NCBI RefSeq assembly: GCF_014287895.1
Contig: NZ_JACOPP010000007.1
Location: forward strand, 66,768 to 130,767
From: Lawsonibacter hominis
GTDB lineage: Bacteria > Bacillota > Clostridia > Oscillospirales > Oscillospiraceae
Length of the DNA: 64,000 bases
Direction of reading: 5' to 3'
Position 1 is the stretch's first letter; every line of letters begins with the position of its first letter. A program made the position numbers and the translations under genes. Positions 18,586-26,645 of this stretch are shown piece after piece. The notes below the pieces were generated by a model. That model was not told the DNA's origin. It saw nothing but the letters and a program-made list of their open reading frames with translations, and searched no databases.

Positions 18586-19697
18586 CAGTCTCCCGCCTTC
18601 AGCCGAACGGGCAGCACCATGTACAGAAAGTTTTCGTCGCCCTGGGTGGGCAGGATCACGCAGGGGGAGACGCCGGTGGTCAGCTCCAGGCGGACCCGGT
18701 CCGCGGGGGCGGCCTTGAGGGCGTCCATCAGGTACTTGTTGTTGAAGCCGATCTCCAGCCCCTTGCCGTCTCCGGAGATCGGGCACACGTCGGCGGCGTC
18801 CCCGATGGCGGTCTTGGTGGAGATGTTCAGCACCCCGTCGTCGAAGATGCAGCGCAGCGGACTTTTCAGCTTGTCGCTGATGATGAGGGAGACGCGGTCG
18901 ATGGAGGAGATCAGGGCCCTGGTATCCCCCTCTACCTGAATGGTGTTGTTGCGGGGGATGGCCTGGCGGTACGCCAAAAATTCTCCCTCCAGCCGGCGGG
19001 AGACCAGCATGGTGCTGCCCACCTTAAACATCACATGCCGCGCGCCCTGGGTGACGCTGGCGCTCTCGTCGCTGTCGGCGCAGATTTTTTCCACCTCGCT
19101 CAGGGCCGCGCCTGGCACCACGAAGGAGAACGTCTCGGCGCCCTCCTTCTTTTCGATGGCCTCATGCCGCAGGGCCAGCCGGTAACCGTCCACCGACACG
19201 ACGGTCAGTCCGCTCTCGTCCACCTCAAAAAGGCTGCCGGTGTGGATGGGCCGGCTTTCGTTGTCGCTGACGGCAAAAAGGGTCTGTCCGATCATGGACT
19301 TGAGTACGTTCTGGGGCAGCAGCAGGGAATTTTGATACTCCACGGCGGGCAGCTCCGGGAACTCCTCCGGGTCGGTGGCCAGGATATTGAATTCGCTCAT
19401 GCCGCACTTGATGTTGACGGTATAGTTGGTGGACTGGAAGCTCACCATGTCGTCGGGCAACTTGCGGATGATCTCTCCGAACAGACGGGCGCCCAGCACC
19501 AGAGTGCCCTGCTCGGAGATTTCGGCGGGCACGGTGGTGCGGATGCCGGTCTCCAGGTTGTAGCCGGTCAGCCGCAGATCGTTTCCCGCTTCCAGAAGGA
19601 TGCCCTCCAGGGCGGGGATGGAGCTTTTGGGGGATACCGCCCGGGAGGCGGTGGAGATGGCAGCCTGCAGCAGGGCCTTCTCGCAGGTGAATTTCAT
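18585..19697 (-). CDS. dnaN: DNA polymerase III beta subunit (sliding clamp)
   Basis: 370 residues, starting MKFTCEKALLQAAISTASRAVSPKSSIPALEGI. Three clamp domains; the C-terminus ENFLYMVLPVRL is typical. The ATG at 19697 has GGAGG about 9 nt upstream. Lies downstream of dnaA across the candidate origin. Confidence 0.97.
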   Translation of the reverse strand: MKFTCEKALLQAAISTASRAVSPKSSIPALEGILLEAGNDLRLTGYNLETGIRTTVPAEISEQGTLVLGARLFGEIIRKLPDDMVSFQSTNYTVNIKCGMSEFNILATDPEEFPELPAVEYQNSLLLPQNVLKSMIGQTLFAVSDNESRPIHTGSLFEVDESGLTVVSVDGYRLALRHEAIEKKEGAETFSFVVPGAALSEVEKICADSDESASVTQGARHVMFKVGSTMLVSRRLEGEFLAYRQAIPRNNTIQVEGDTRALISSIDRVSLIISDKLKSPLRCIFDDGVLNISTKTAIGDAADVCPISGDGKGLEIGFNNKYLMDALKAAPADRVRLELTTGVSPCVILPTQGDENFLYMVLPVRLKAGD

Positions 19698-19951
19698 GGC
19701 GTAACCTCCGTTCGCATTTCTCTCTGCGCAGGAGAGGAAGGGATATGAGTTCGTAATAGTAAGCCGTAGGGAAAAAAGATGTGGAAAACCGCCGCAAAGC
19801 GTTCGCAGGCAAGAAAAAGCGCGTCCACAGGGGTTGGGGAGAAAACAGCGGCTTTTCCCCACAGAGGGGGAAAGGGGCCGGGTTTTCCCCCTTACGTTGT
19901 CCACATCTGCACAAAAAGCGGTGGAAATGTGGAAAAAACAAACATCCGCTT
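19698..19951. other. Candidate oriC segment with DnaA-box-like sequences
   Basis: The 254-bp dnaA-dnaN gap contains five sequences resembling the DnaA box TTATCCACA: TGTGGAAAA (19780-19788 and 19928-19936, reverse orientation), GCGTCCACA (19821), TTCCCCACA (19855) and TTGTCCACA (19897-19905). Three differ from consensus by one base. Together with the dnaA/rpmH strand switch this supports a chromosomal origin here. The AT-rich unwinding element is not obvious in this gap and may be in the dnaA-rpmH gap. Confidence 0.7.
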
Positions 19952-21265
19952 CTATTCGTACCGGGCGTTGATGTTGGTGTTGATATCCTTGATGACTTCG
20001 GCCACCTCAGGGGACTGCTTCATCAGCTTTTCCACCCGTTCGATGGAGTGCATGACGGTGGTATGGTCGCGGTTGTCGAATTCCCGGCCGATCTCTTTCA
20101 GGGACAGGTTGGTCATGCGGCGGATCTGGTACATGGCGATCTGCCGGGCCAGGGCGGTATCCTTGGTACGTCCCTGCCCGCGGATGGCCTCGGCGTCGAT
20201 GTTGTAGAATTTGCTGACTTCCTCGATGATGACGTCGGAGGAGGGGAGAAAGTCGGCCTTGTCCTTGAACATGTCCCGCACCGCCCGGGTGACGGTGTCC
20301 ACGTCCACGCTTTCCCCCATCAGCTCCTGGAAGGCCAGGATCTTGTTGACGGTGCCTTCGATCTGGCGCACGTTGGAGGTGATGTTGTCGGCGATGTACT
20401 GGAGCACCGGGTCGGGCAGATTCATGCCCCGGCGGATGGCCTTGTTTTTGATGATGGCCACGCGGGTCTCATAGTCGGGGGGCTGGATGTCCACGGGCAG
20501 GCCCCACTCGAACCGGGTGCGCAGCCGGTCGTCCAGCCGCAGCATCTCCTTGGGGGGACGGTCGGCGGTAAAGACGATCTGCCGTCCGGCCTCGTAGAGC
20601 GTATTGAAGGTATGGAACATCTCCTCCTGGGAGCTCTCCTTGCCGGCGATGAACTGTACGTCGTCCATCAAGAACACGTCGGCGTAGCGGTACTTCTCCC
20701 GGAATTCCTGATTGCGGCCCTCCCGGATGGCCTGGATGAGCTCGTTGGTAAAAGAGTCGCCCTTGATATACACGATGCGGAAATTGGGGTTGCCGGCATG
20801 GATCTTGTGGGCGATGGCGTAGAGCAGGTGGGTCTTGCCCAGGCCGGATTCCCCGTAAATGAACAGGGGGTTATAGGTCTGGGCGGGCCGCTCGGCCACC
20901 GCGAGGGCGGCGGCATGGGCGAATTTGTTGGACGCGCCCACCACAAAACGCTCGAAGGTATATTCCTCCGTGCCGGGCAAAAAAGTCTCGTCCGCCGGCT
21001 TGCCGTACCCCTCCAGCTCTCCCTCTCCCAGCACCGTGACCTTGAAGTCGGCGGAAAACAGCTCGTGGAGGGCCTTTTGGATGGCGGGCACATACCGGGA
21101 GACGATGATGTCCCGTTTGAAGTTGGAAGGCGTGTGCAGGACGAAGGTATCCTCGTCCAGGGAGACGGCGATGGCGTCGTCGAACCAGGTGTTGATGGTG
21201 GTGGCGGTCATCTCCCCCTCCATCAGGGTGAGCACCTTGGCCCAGATATCAGCCGGGGAATTCAT
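19952..21265 (-). CDS. dnaA: Chromosomal replication initiator DnaA
   Basis: 437 residues. Domain I is 1-about 75; the AAA+ domain has Walker A GESGLGKT (138-145) and Walker B VFLMDDVQFI. The C-terminal DNA-binding domain has ARQIAMYQIRRMTNLSLKEIGREFDNRDHTTVMHSIERV, the DnaA signature. ATG 21265 is taken; AAAGGGG lies about 11 nt upstream, and a GTG four codons earlier is an alternative. Confidence 0.97.
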   Translation of the reverse strand: MNSPADIWAKVLTLMEGEMTATTINTWFDDAIAVSLDEDTFVLHTPSNFKRDIIVSRYVPAIQKALHELFSADFKVTVLGEGELEGYGKPADETFLPGTEEYTFERFVVGASNKFAHAAALAVAERPAQTYNPLFIYGESGLGKTHLLYAIAHKIHAGNPNFRIVYIKGDSFTNELIQAIREGRNQEFREKYRYADVFLMDDVQFIAGKESSQEEMFHTFNTLYEAGRQIVFTADRPPKEMLRLDDRLRTRFEWGLPVDIQPPDYETRVAIIKNKAIRRGMNLPDPVLQYIADNITSNVRQIEGTVNKILAFQELMGESVDVDTVTRAVRDMFKDKADFLPSSDVIIEEVSKFYNIDAEAIRGQGRTKDTALARQIAMYQIRRMTNLSLKEIGREFDNRDHTTVMHSIERVEKLMKQSPEVAEVIKDINTNINARYE

Positions 21266-21305
21266 CCCGGATACCACCCCTTTCGTGTGAAGTTTCAATC
21301 GATTT

Positions 21306-21334
21306 ATTATACCAGAAAAACCGTTCTCAAGCAA
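21306..21334 (-). promoter_or_regulatory. Promoter of dnaA
   Basis: Minus strand TTGCTT, 17 bp, TATAAT with an extended TG (TGGTATAAT), giving a leader of about 35 nt. Confidence 0.7.
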
Positions 21335-21530
21335 CATTTTCACCTCATACATTATAAAAATAAAATGGGAGAGGAGGGAGGAAGCGCGCCGCCCCGTTTT
21401 CTGGAAGGAGGCGGCCCCGTGCGGCAGGGAAAAAGAGGCGGGACTTGAGCTGGAAGAGCCTGGGGGACACAATATGTTGTACCGGGAAAAAGGTTGTAAA
21501 AAAAGATGCATCCAAGGGGAAAAAATATAG

Positions 21531-21560
21531 TTGACAGGCCATTTTGAAATAGGCTATAAT
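21531..21560 (+). promoter_or_regulatory. Promoter of rpmH operon
   Basis: Exact TTGACA and TATAAT with an 18-bp spacer, about 135 bp before rpmH. The 430-bp dnaA-rpmH gap otherwise holds an AT-rich stretch (about 21300-21365) that could be an unwinding element; I see no clear DnaA boxes in it. Confidence 0.85.
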
Positions 21561-21695
21561 ATCATCTGCATCTGCATCGTGTGGTCTCATGCGGTGTAAA
21601 GCAATTTTACTTTGACGACCGCAGCCGGGCCCGTCCGGCTGTTGTGGTGGGCGGGGGAAACTCCGCTTGATTTTCGTACAGGAGGTGTACCCAAA

Positions 21696-21830
21696 ATGGT
21701 TCGTACCTATCAGCCCAAGAAGCGCCAGCGCTCCAAGGAGCACGGGTTCCGCAAGCGCATGCGTACCGCCAATGGCCGCAAGGTGCTGGCGCGCCGCCGC
21801 GCCCGGGGCCGCGCCCGTCTGACCCACTGA
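21696..21830 (+). CDS. rpmH: 50S ribosomal protein L34
   Basis: 44 residues, MVRTYQPKKRQRSKEHGFRK..., the universal L34 pattern with RMRTANGRKVLARRRARGR. ATG preceded by AGGAGGTG at 8 nt. First gene of the rpmH-rnpA-yidD-yidC-jag series. Confidence 0.97.
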   Translation: MVRTYQPKKRQRSKEHGFRKRMRTANGRKVLARRRARGRARLTH

Positions 21831-21924
21831 TGCGCGCAGCAAACGGAATAGGGCTTTCATAAAAGGGGCGGAGGAGCGATCCTACCGCCCCTGCGCAGCA
21901 TGCAGAGAAAAAGGGGAAAGCAGC

Positions 21925-22275
21925 GTGAAACATACCGTCTCCCTCAAGCAGAACCATGAATTCCGCCGTCTTTACAGCAAGGGAAAAAGCGCCGTCTGCC
22001 CCTGCCTGGCCCTGTACTGCCGGAAAAACCGGCAGGGGCGCAGCAGGCTGGGGATCACCGTGGGGGTGAAAGTAGGCAAGGCCGTGTGCCGTAACCGCAC
22101 CCGCCGCCGTATCCGGGAGGCCTACCGCCTCCATGAGGAGCAGTTTCTTCCCGGATACGATTTGGTCGTGGTGGCCCGGGTCCGGGCCGGCCGCGCCCCC
22201 TACCGGGAGATCGAGCGCAGCCTGCTCCAGCTGGCGGACAAGCTGGGTCTGCTGCAAAAGGAGGCACGCTCGTGA
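21925..22275 (+). CDS. rnpA: Ribonuclease P protein component
   Basis: 116 residues. The RNR signature region GKAVCRNRTRRRIREAYR lies at about 50-67, and the start SLKQNHEFRRLYSKGKSA is typical. The start is GTG at 21925, with AGGGGAAAG upstream. Partner of the RNase P RNA, which is not in this window. Confidence 0.96.
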   Translation: MKHTVSLKQNHEFRRLYSKGKSAVCPCLALYCRKNRQGRSRLGITVGVKVGKAVCRNRTRRRIREAYRLHEEQFLPGYDLVVVARVRAGRAPYREIERSLLQLADKLGLLQKEARS

Positions 22276-22490
22276 AACGGCTGCTGCTGGCCCTGATCGG
22301 GGCCTACCGCAAGTACATTTCCCCCTGCCGTCCCCCCTGCTGCCGCTTCATCCCCACCTGCTCGGCGTACGCCCTGGAGGCGGTGGAGAAGTACGGCGCG
22401 TTCAAGGGGGGCGCGCTGGCCCTGCGGCGTATTCTGAAATGCCAGCCCTTCCACCGTCAGGCGTCCATCGAGTACGACCCCGTCCCTTAG
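22272..22490 (+). CDS. yidD: Membrane protein insertion efficiency factor YidD
   Basis: 72 residues, with the family core YRKYISPCRPPCCRFIPTCSAYALEAVEKYG. GTG start overlapping the rnpA stop (GTGA). Known to aid insertion of membrane proteins together with YidC, the next gene. Confidence 0.95.
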   Translation: MKRLLLALIGAYRKYISPCRPPCCRFIPTCSAYALEAVEKYGAFKGGALALRRILKCQPFHRQASIEYDPVP

Positions 22491-22611
22491 AGCCGGACGG
22501 AGCCTTCTGCAGAATGCCGGCGGAACGGCCGCCGCGCCGCCCGCCCGTCCTTCGGCAGGTACTGAAACCGGCTTTGAAGCGGGACCACAAATGAAACTTG
22601 GAGGCGTCCAA

Positions 22612-24060
22612 ATGGATTTTGCACAGATCATCCTCTCCCCCTTCGTATGGCTGCTGACCGTTTTTTACAATCTCTTCGGCAGCTATGGTCTGGCGCTCAT
22701 TTTCTTTGCCATCGTGGTCAAGCTGATCCTCTTCCCCTTCTCCCTGAAGGGAAAGCGCAGCATGATCCAGATGAACATGCTTTCCGACAAGATGCAGAAG
22801 CTCCAGAAGCAGTACGGCAAGGACAAAGAGCGCTATAACCTGGAGGTCCAGAAGCTCTACGAGAAGGAAAAGGTCAACCCCATGAGCGGCTGCCTTTGGT
22901 CCTTCGTTCCCCTGCTGATCCTGCTCCCCCTGTATGCCATCATCCGCCAGCCCCTGAAGTATATGATGGGCGTCAATTCCCAGGACCTGCTCAACGCGGT
23001 GGCCAACGCCGTGCAGTGGAACAGCGCCGCGCTGGATATGGGCTGGATCAAGGAAGCGGCCGACAGCTTTGCCAATACCGGTTACAACCAGCTCTATCTG
23101 GCCTCTCTCATCACCCCGGAGAACCTGGCCTCCGTCCAGGCCGCCGTGGGCGAGGCCGGAAGCAAGATCTTTTCCATCAATTTTGATTTCCTGGGCCTGA
23201 TCGACCTGTCCCAGACGCCCCAGCTGAAGTTCTGGACCATCAGCGGAGGCTTTGGCCTGTTCCTGCTGCCGGTCATCTCCGCCGCGTCGGGCTTCGTGTT
23301 CTCCCTCATCTCCATGAAGACGAATTCCGTCAACCAGAAGAGCGCCCAGGCGGCCAACAACGCCACGGCCAAAAGCATGCTCATCGTCTCCCCCCTGATG
23401 TCTCTGTGGATCGGCTTTGCCATGCCCGCCGCCCTGTGCGTATACTGGATCGCCAACAACCTTTTGTCCATGCTCCAGGAATTCCTCTGCGGCAAGCTGC
23501 TGAAGAAGGACTATGAAAAGGCCGCCGCGCAGCAGGCGGAGCGGGAACGCCAGGAAAAAGAGGAGGAGAAGGAGCGCCGCCGCCTTGCCGCTGAAGAGCG
23601 CGCCCGCCGTCTGGAGGAAGAAAAGCAGAATAAGGGCAGGAAGAAGAAAGCTGAGAAAAAGCCCGCCGAGGAGGAGGAAAAGATCCCCGGCGCGGTGAAA
23701 GAGGCCAGCCGGGTCGGGATGCGTCAGTATGCCCGCGGCCGCGCCTATGATCCCTACCGCTACAGCGCCGAAGGCCCTACCGCTTATCCGGGCGCCGCCC
23801 CTGTTTTCCAGAAGAAGGAAGACACCAGGGCGCTGGAGAAGGAGTCCGACGAACTGGAACAGGTCGCTCTGGAGCAGGCCGCCGACGAAGCGATTGTGGA
23901 GGCTATCCGGGAGGAGCAGGCCGGCGCCGCCCCTGCGGGGCTGAGCGAGACGCCCGTCCTGGAGACTCCTACCTATGAAGCCCCCGATTATGACGCGGCG
24001 GAAGCCGAGGCTCCCTATGCGGAAGAGTCGGAAGAGTCGGAAGACAAGGACAAGGAGTAA
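22612..24060 (+). CDS. yidC: YidC/Oxa1-family membrane protein insertase with long charged tail
   Basis: 482 residues. The insertase core spans about residues 1-303: YGLALIFFAIVVKLILFPFSLKGKRSMIQM near the start, VNPMSGCLWSFVPLLILLPLYAIIRQPL, and the last helices ending at LLSMLQEFLCGKLL. About 180 extra residues follow: a Lys/Glu/Arg-rich coiled-coil-like stretch and a Tyr/Pro/Ala/Glu-rich acidic end. Typical Firmicute YidC is 250-290 residues, so the tail is unusual and may contact ribosomes. ATG 22612 is chosen for GGAGG 8 nt upstream; an ATG at 22591 lacks a site. Confidence 0.95.
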   Translation: MDFAQIILSPFVWLLTVFYNLFGSYGLALIFFAIVVKLILFPFSLKGKRSMIQMNMLSDKMQKLQKQYGKDKERYNLEVQKLYEKEKVNPMSGCLWSFVPLLILLPLYAIIRQPLKYMMGVNSQDLLNAVANAVQWNSAALDMGWIKEAADSFANTGYNQLYLASLITPENLASVQAAVGEAGSKIFSINFDFLGLIDLSQTPQLKFWTISGGFGLFLLPVISAASGFVFSLISMKTNSVNQKSAQAANNATAKSMLIVSPLMSLWIGFAMPAALCVYWIANNLLSMLQEFLCGKLLKKDYEKAAAQQAERERQEKEEEKERRRLAAEERARRLEEEKQNKGRKKKAEKKPAEEEEKIPGAVKEASRVGMRQYARGRAYDPYRYSAEGPTAYPGAAPVFQKKEDTRALEKESDELEQVALEQAADEAIVEAIREEQAGAAPAGLSETPVLETPTYEAPDYDAAEAEAPYAEESEESEDKDKE

Positions 24061-24103
24061 CGGCAGCCTGCCGTTGGTTCCATCATAAGGAGAGATATAC
24101 CCA

Positions 24104-24895
24104 ATGCTGAAATGGATTGAAAGCACCGGCAGGACCGAGGACGCCGCCATCGAGGCCGCCCTGGCCAAGCTGGGTATGGATCGGGACGAGGTCTCCGTGG
24201 AGATCCTGGAGCGGGCCAAGTCCGGTTTTCTGGGCATCGGAAGCTGTCCGGCCAAGGTGAAGGTGACCTACGAGGCCCCCGATGAACCCGAGCAGGTCCC
24301 CGTAAAGAAGGCGCCTGCCGCGGCTCCGCCGGCCAAAGCCGCCCCCACCGCCAAGGCCCCTGCCGCGCCGAAGGCAGAATCCAAGCCGGTCGAGGCGGCA
24401 TCCGCGCCCCGGCCCGTCGCCCCCACAGATGGGGAAAAGACGGAACAGATCGTACAGTTCATCACCGGCCTGCTGGAGCACATGGGCTCCGTCGCCCGCC
24501 CGGTGGTGCAGCTGGATGATGAGGGCAACTATCAGGTAGAGCTGGTGGGCGAACATCTGGGCGGCCTGATCGGCCGCCGGGGCGAGACCCTGGACGCCAT
24601 CCAGCAGCTTACCGGCTATGCCGTCAACCACGGACAGTCCAAGCGCGTGCGCATCCATGTGGACGCCGAGGGCTATCGCGCCAAGCGGGAAGAATCCCTG
24701 GTCCGCCTGGCCCGCAAGGTGGCGGGCAAGGTGGTCAAGTATCGCCGCAACGTTACCCTGGAGCCCATGAACGCCTACGAGCGCCATGTGATCCACACCG
24801 CGCTTCAGGATTATCCCGACGTGACCACCTACTCCATCGGAACAGAGCCCAACCGCCGCACGGTAGTGGCCTTCAGCCGGGGCGAGCGGCGCTGA
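24104..24895 (+). CDS. khpB: RNA-binding protein KhpB/Jag
   Basis: 263 residues in three parts. The Jag-N domain is 1-about 52 (WIESTGRTEDAAIEAALAKLG, AKSGFLGIGS). An Ala/Pro/Lys linker runs to about 105. A KH domain follows (GEHLGGLIGRRGETLDAIQQLTGYAVN), then a C-terminal R3H domain (NAYERHVIHTALQDYPDVTTYS). Family members bind small RNAs and affect division and sporulation. Directly follows yidC as in other Firmicutes. Confidence 0.95.
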   Translation: MLKWIESTGRTEDAAIEAALAKLGMDRDEVSVEILERAKSGFLGIGSCPAKVKVTYEAPDEPEQVPVKKAPAAAPPAKAAPTAKAPAAPKAESKPVEAASAPRPVAPTDGEKTEQIVQFITGLLEHMGSVARPVVQLDDEGNYQVELVGEHLGGLIGRRGETLDAIQQLTGYAVNHGQSKRVRIHVDAEGYRAKREESLVRLARKVAGKVVKYRRNVTLEPMNAYERHVIHTALQDYPDVTTYSIGTEPNRRTVVAFSRGERR

Positions 24896-24935
24896 AGCCG
24901 GATCTGACCCAGGCTGCAGGGAAGCGGCGTGCATC

Positions 24936-24982
24936 AAAACGGACCTTTCTCCGGAGCATATCCGGAGAAAGGTCCGTTTTTT
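24936..24982 (+). terminator. Intrinsic terminator of the rpmH-khpB operon
   Basis: 20-bp perfect arms (24936-24955 / 24961-24980) with loop GCATA, ending in a T-run. Confidence 0.9.
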
Positions 24983-25028
24983 ATCCCAATGCGGGGCAAA
25001 AATGTGGAAAACTTTTTGAAAAACCCCC

Positions 25029-25076
25029 TTGTCAAACTCGAACATATGTTATATAATTTGATCGAACGAAAGTTCT
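25029..25076 (+). promoter_or_regulatory. Promoter overlaid by two LexA (SOS) boxes
   Basis: TTGTCA (25029-25034), 17-bp spacer, TATAAT (25052-25057). The spacer carries CGAACATATGTTAT (25039-25052). Just after the -10 lies CGAACGAAAGTTCT (25063-25076), containing a full GAAC-N4-GTTC. The Firmicute LexA consensus is CGAACRNRYGTTYC. A further palindrome GTTCTATAGAAC (25072-25083) overlaps. The arrangement predicts repression by LexA and induction by DNA damage. Confidence 0.75.
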
Positions 25077-25178
25077 ATAGAACAATTGTTTTTAAAAGGC
25101 CGCAATTAAAGGACCGTTTTATGGGACTGATTACGGGGTACGATAGGTCTGTCAAGGACCGATCAGGAGGGAAACGCC

Positions 25179-25517
25179 ATGGAGACGATTTATTACAGCT
25201 TAGACGCCAAACGCCTGACCATCTGTGCCGATGCGCAGGGCTGCAGAGCCAGCGGCGGAACGGAGAGCGTCTGCTACGCCTTTGTACCCCGCCGTGTCTC
25301 CACACAGCGCCCGGCGCAGGCCAAGGTAGTAAATATCGCGGACTACCGCGGCGCCGGGAAAACCTCTGCTGCGGAAGAGCGGGAGGCGCCCTCCCGCCCG
25401 GAAGCCCCCCTCCCCCGCCGGCGTGGCCTTTCCTTCGGTTTGATGCTGGATCTGGCGGTGTCAGCCGCCATCCTGGGCGTGTTGGCGGCCGTGCTGGTGC
25501 GCTTTTGCGCCCTGTAA
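25179..25517 (+). CDS. Single-pass membrane protein, likely SOS-controlled
   Basis: 112 residues. A short N-terminal soluble part (METIYYSLDAKRLTICADAQG...) contains VVNIADYRGAGK near residue 50. A basic Pro/Arg linker (PLPRRRG) then leads to one membrane helix at the C-terminus (LMLDLAVSAAILGVLAAVLV). AGGAGGG precedes the ATG. No family recognised. The promoter carries LexA-type boxes, so by analogy with YneA- and SidA-type small SOS membrane proteins it might inhibit division; the similarity is in regulation and size only. Confidence 0.65.
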   Translation: METIYYSLDAKRLTICADAQGCRASGGTESVCYAFVPRRVSTQRPAQAKVVNIADYRGAGKTSAAEEREAPSRPEAPLPRRRGLSFGLMLDLAVSAAILGVLAAVLVRFCAL

Positions 25518-25582
25518 CAGAGGCAAAAAGCGGTGCGGGCTTGAAGGCAGCCTGCGGGCGGCGAACTCGGAAAAGTGTGTCA

Positions 25583-25628
25583 ACAAACGAACATGCCGCA
25601 GGCTATAGCCTGCGGCATGTTCGTTTGT
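25583..25628. terminator. Long perfect palindrome, probable bidirectional terminator
   Basis: 23-bp arms meeting at 25605/25606 without a loop base, flanked by GTGTCA / TGTGTC on the two sides. It lies between convergent genes. No strong T-run, so termination is inferred from position. Confidence 0.5.
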
Positions 25629-25692
25629 GTCTGACCAATTTCGATTTTTCAAGCCAGATCCGGGTGGAGAAAGCGCAACAGACAGGATAGAT

Positions 25693-25923
25693 TTATTGGC
25701 CGATAAAGAAGAGCCAGGTATTAGCGCCCCGCTCCATTGCGGCGAAATAATGAGTTTCCCCGCCAACCTCAATGGAATATACTTTGAAATTCTTTCGGAT
25801 CCCATCGGTATAATCTTTCAGATACGCGGTCTCTCCGGTGTCGGTCCACTCATAATCAAAGAGGTTGACGCCCCAGAGCTTATAAGTCCTATTTTTGATC
25901 AGCTTCCCCAGTTTCCATTCCAT
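25693..25923 (-). CDS. Hypothetical protein (76 aa)
   Basis: MEWKLGKLIKNRTYKLWGVNLFDYEWTDTGET..., a small aromatic-rich protein that looks like a beta-fold. The Met at 25923 is preceded by a weak GAGGG; an upstream extension to 25968 is open. No family recognised. AT-richer than the origin block, like the sugar cluster that follows. Confidence 0.45.
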   Translation of the reverse strand: MEWKLGKLIKNRTYKLWGVNLFDYEWTDTGETAYLKDYTDGIRKNFKVYSIEVGGETHYFAAMERGANTWLFFIGQ

Positions 25924-25984
25924 AGCGCAGCCCTCATTTGTTTGATGATATTTAAAGTTTAGCGTCAAAGTCGCCGCAAGTCAA

Positions 25985-26635
25985 TTACGTTTGAAGATAG
26001 TTGGCCCAGGAATCCGGCTCGCCCAATTCAGCCTTGACCATTTCCGGGGAAAGGGGCTGGACCTGGCGGCCGGTGGCCAGGGCGGTCAGATAGGTTTGCG
26101 CAGCCTCCTCAAGATAGACCGCTGCATACAGGGCAATTTGGAGGGAGGAACCGAACGCCATCACGCCATGGCTGCGAAGAATCACCGCATTGGAACCATT
26201 GGCATATTGCACGGTCAACTCTCCCATCCCCTTATCGGAAGAGGGAGTGAACGGAGCCACGGGGACATCGCCCTGCAAGGCGTCGATTTGGGAAACCAGG
26301 CAGGCAGGAAAGACGTCCGCGATCAGGCCAAGCGCGGTAGCGCAAGGCTGATGGGTATGAATCGTGGCATTCACCCCGGGCATTTTCTGAAAAATAAAGA
26401 GGATGGCATCCAGATCGGAGGTGGGCCGCCGGTGACCCTCCACCCGCTTCCCCATAGAGTCCACGATACAAATGTCGTCTGCCGTCATAACTTCATAATC
26501 CAGGCCGGAGGGGGTCACGGCAATATTGCCGTCCGCCAGGCGAACACATACATTTCCGCCGCACAGCGTAATCAGGCGGCATCGTTTCAGTTCCAGAGCG
26601 CAGTCGATCAGAGACTGCTTTTCTTTTTCATACAT
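25985..26635 (-). CDS. Class II aldolase / pentulose-5-phosphate 4-epimerase family protein
   Basis: 216 residues. Zinc ligands are visible in IHTHQPCATA (two His) and LRSHGVMAFG (third His); the glycine-rich N-terminal LCGGNVCVR binds phosphate in this family. At the position where fuculose-phosphate aldolase has Glu73 (SSE) this protein has RPTSD; Asp there is typical of ribulose-phosphate 4-epimerases (AraD/UlaF). Either reaction is possible. Last gene of the minus-strand sugar operon. ATG 26635 has AAGG 8 nt upstream. Confidence 0.85.
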   Translation of the reverse strand: MYEKEKQSLIDCALELKRCRLITLCGGNVCVRLADGNIAVTPSGLDYEVMTADDICIVDSMGKRVEGHRRPTSDLDAILFIFQKMPGVNATIHTHQPCATALGLIADVFPACLVSQIDALQGDVPVAPFTPSSDKGMGELTVQYANGSNAVILRSHGVMAFGSSLQIALYAAVYLEEAAQTYLTALATGRQVQPLSPEMVKAELGEPDSWANYLQT

Positions 26636-26645
26636 AACGATCACC

